A DNA stretch of 49,814 bases. Source: Burkholderiaceae bacterium (GTDB lineage Bacteria > Pseudomonadota > Gammaproteobacteria > Burkholderiales > Burkholderiaceae_E). Of this stretch, positions 49,322-49,814 are shown in pieces; the first letter of the stretch is position 1, and every line of letters starts with the position of its first letter. The notes below the pieces were generated by a model that searched no databases, had not been told where the DNA came from, and saw only the letters and a list, made by a program, of their open reading frames with translations. The stretch lies in NCBI GenBank assembly GCA_016710525.1, contig JADJVQ010000057.1, positions 1-49,814 on the forward strand, in the 5' to 3' direction. Both the position numbers and the translations under genes were made by a program.

Positions 49322-49814
49322 ATGGCCAAGGTCCTGCTGATCAATCCCAATACCAGCGCGGGTGTCACCGCCCGGCTGGCACCGGTGCTGGCCGCCGAAC
49401 TCGGCGCCGGGCACAGCGTGGTGGCGGCCACCGCCCGTTTCGGGGCCGACTACATCGCATCCGAGGCCTCCTACTGCATTGCCGGGCACGCCGCGCTGGA
49501 CGCCTTCGCCGCCTTCGGCGAGGGCGCCGACGGGGTGCTGATCGGCTGCTTCGGCGACCCCGGCGTGTGGGCGCTGCGCGAAGGTTTCGACGGCCCGGTG
49601 ATCGGCCTGGCCGAAGCCGCGATGCGCGAGGCCGCCACCCACGGCCGGTTTGCGATCGTCACCGGCGGCACCCGCTGGCGGCCGATGCTCGAGCGCCTGG
49701 CCGAGTCGCTCGGCCTGGCAGGCGCCCTGCAACACATCGAGATCGTCGAGCGCACCGGCGCACAGCTGGCCGCCGACCCGGGTGCTGCGCACACCCTGCT
49801 GACCGAGGCCTGCC
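49322..49814 (+). CDS. Asp/Glu/hydantoin racemase-family protein, truncated by the window end
   Basis: From the ATG at 49322 the frame is open to the right edge: about 164 residues seen. VLLINPNTSAGVTARLAPVL is the family start, DGVLIGCFGDPGVWALRE holds the first catalytic Cys, and EAAMREAATHGRFAIVTGG is typical. It probably racemises amino acids or hydantoins. As it lies 49 nt after a polyamine-type importer, the substrate may be taken up by that transporter; this is inference. Confidence 0.8.
   Translation, partial: MAKVLLINPNTSAGVTARLAPVLAAELGAGHSVVAATARFGADYIASEASYCIAGHAALDAFAAFGEGADGVLIGCFGDPGVWALREGFDGPVIGLAEAAMREAATHGRFAIVTGGTRWRPMLERLAESLGLAGALQHIEIVERTGAQLAADPGAAHTLLTEAC

Overview
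The window is a very GC-rich (roughly two-thirds G+C by eye) bacterial chromosome segment with densely packed operons joined by 4-nt ATGA/GTGA overlaps. Gene content and order (dacC-dat-DUF493-nnrU-lipB-lipA; birA-SPOR-...-rfaE2; TctC-type and PotABCD-type transport genes; PAS-GGDEF-EAL with HDOD) suggest a free-living betaproteobacterium, probably Burkholderiales; this is inference from gene content only. I see no tRNA, rRNA, IS element, CRISPR array or prophage.

Layout. 1-11.1 kb: the 5' end of a MerR-type regulator (minus, cut by the window edge), a glutathione peroxidase, then a tightly coupled operon: FAD oxidoreductase, DUF1365, cyclopropane-fatty-acid-synthase-like methyltransferase, chalcone-isomerase-like protein, MFS carrier, DUF3833 lipoprotein, SDR and NTF2-like protein. 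It is followed by a ferritin-like di-iron protein and an ECF sigma/anti-sigma pair. This combination matches the membrane-lipid-modifying, light/singlet-oxygen-responsive clusters known in other proteobacteria (ChrR/sigma-E and LitR regulons, furan fatty acid genes). 11.1-14.3 kb: rfaE2, gamma-glutamylcyclotransferase, SPOR protein and birA. 14.3-17.5 kb: VanZ, 2Fe-2S ferredoxin, alpha/beta hydrolase and two tandem paralogous proteins of unknown function. 17.5-22.4 kb: cell-wall carboxypeptidase, D-amino-acid transaminase and the lipoate synthesis genes. 22.4-28.9 kb: a membrane protein, a large multidomain serine protease, hisC, a nitronate monooxygenase, a LysR protein reduced to its DNA-binding domain, and a yybP-ykoY (Mn2+) riboswitch on the minus strand. 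28.9-36.2 kb: TerC fused to a universal stress protein, a ThDP enzyme, a broken TctC gene, a ClpN-HTH protein, DUF4242, a second nitronate monooxygenase and BenE. 36.2-44.9 kb: a DEAD-box helicase with a Gly/Arg/Pro tail, a double-hotdog thioesterase, c-di-GMP signalling proteins and an SCP2-type thiolase. 44.9-49.8 kb: a polyamine-type ABC transporter (ATPase, binding protein, two permeases) followed by a truncated Asp/Glu/hydantoin racemase.

Two features cut across the window. First, at least six conserved genes carry an apparent 1-nt frameshift (gpx leader, FAD oxidoreductase, anti-sigma factor, DUF493, DEAD-box helicase, potB/potC junction). Several lie in or near homopolymers or GC-rich repeats, so sequencing error is the first explanation. 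Second, short tandem repeats (6, 12, 16 and 27 bp) sit at or just after stop codons; at lipA and hisC the 16-bp period places a stop codon in all three frames.
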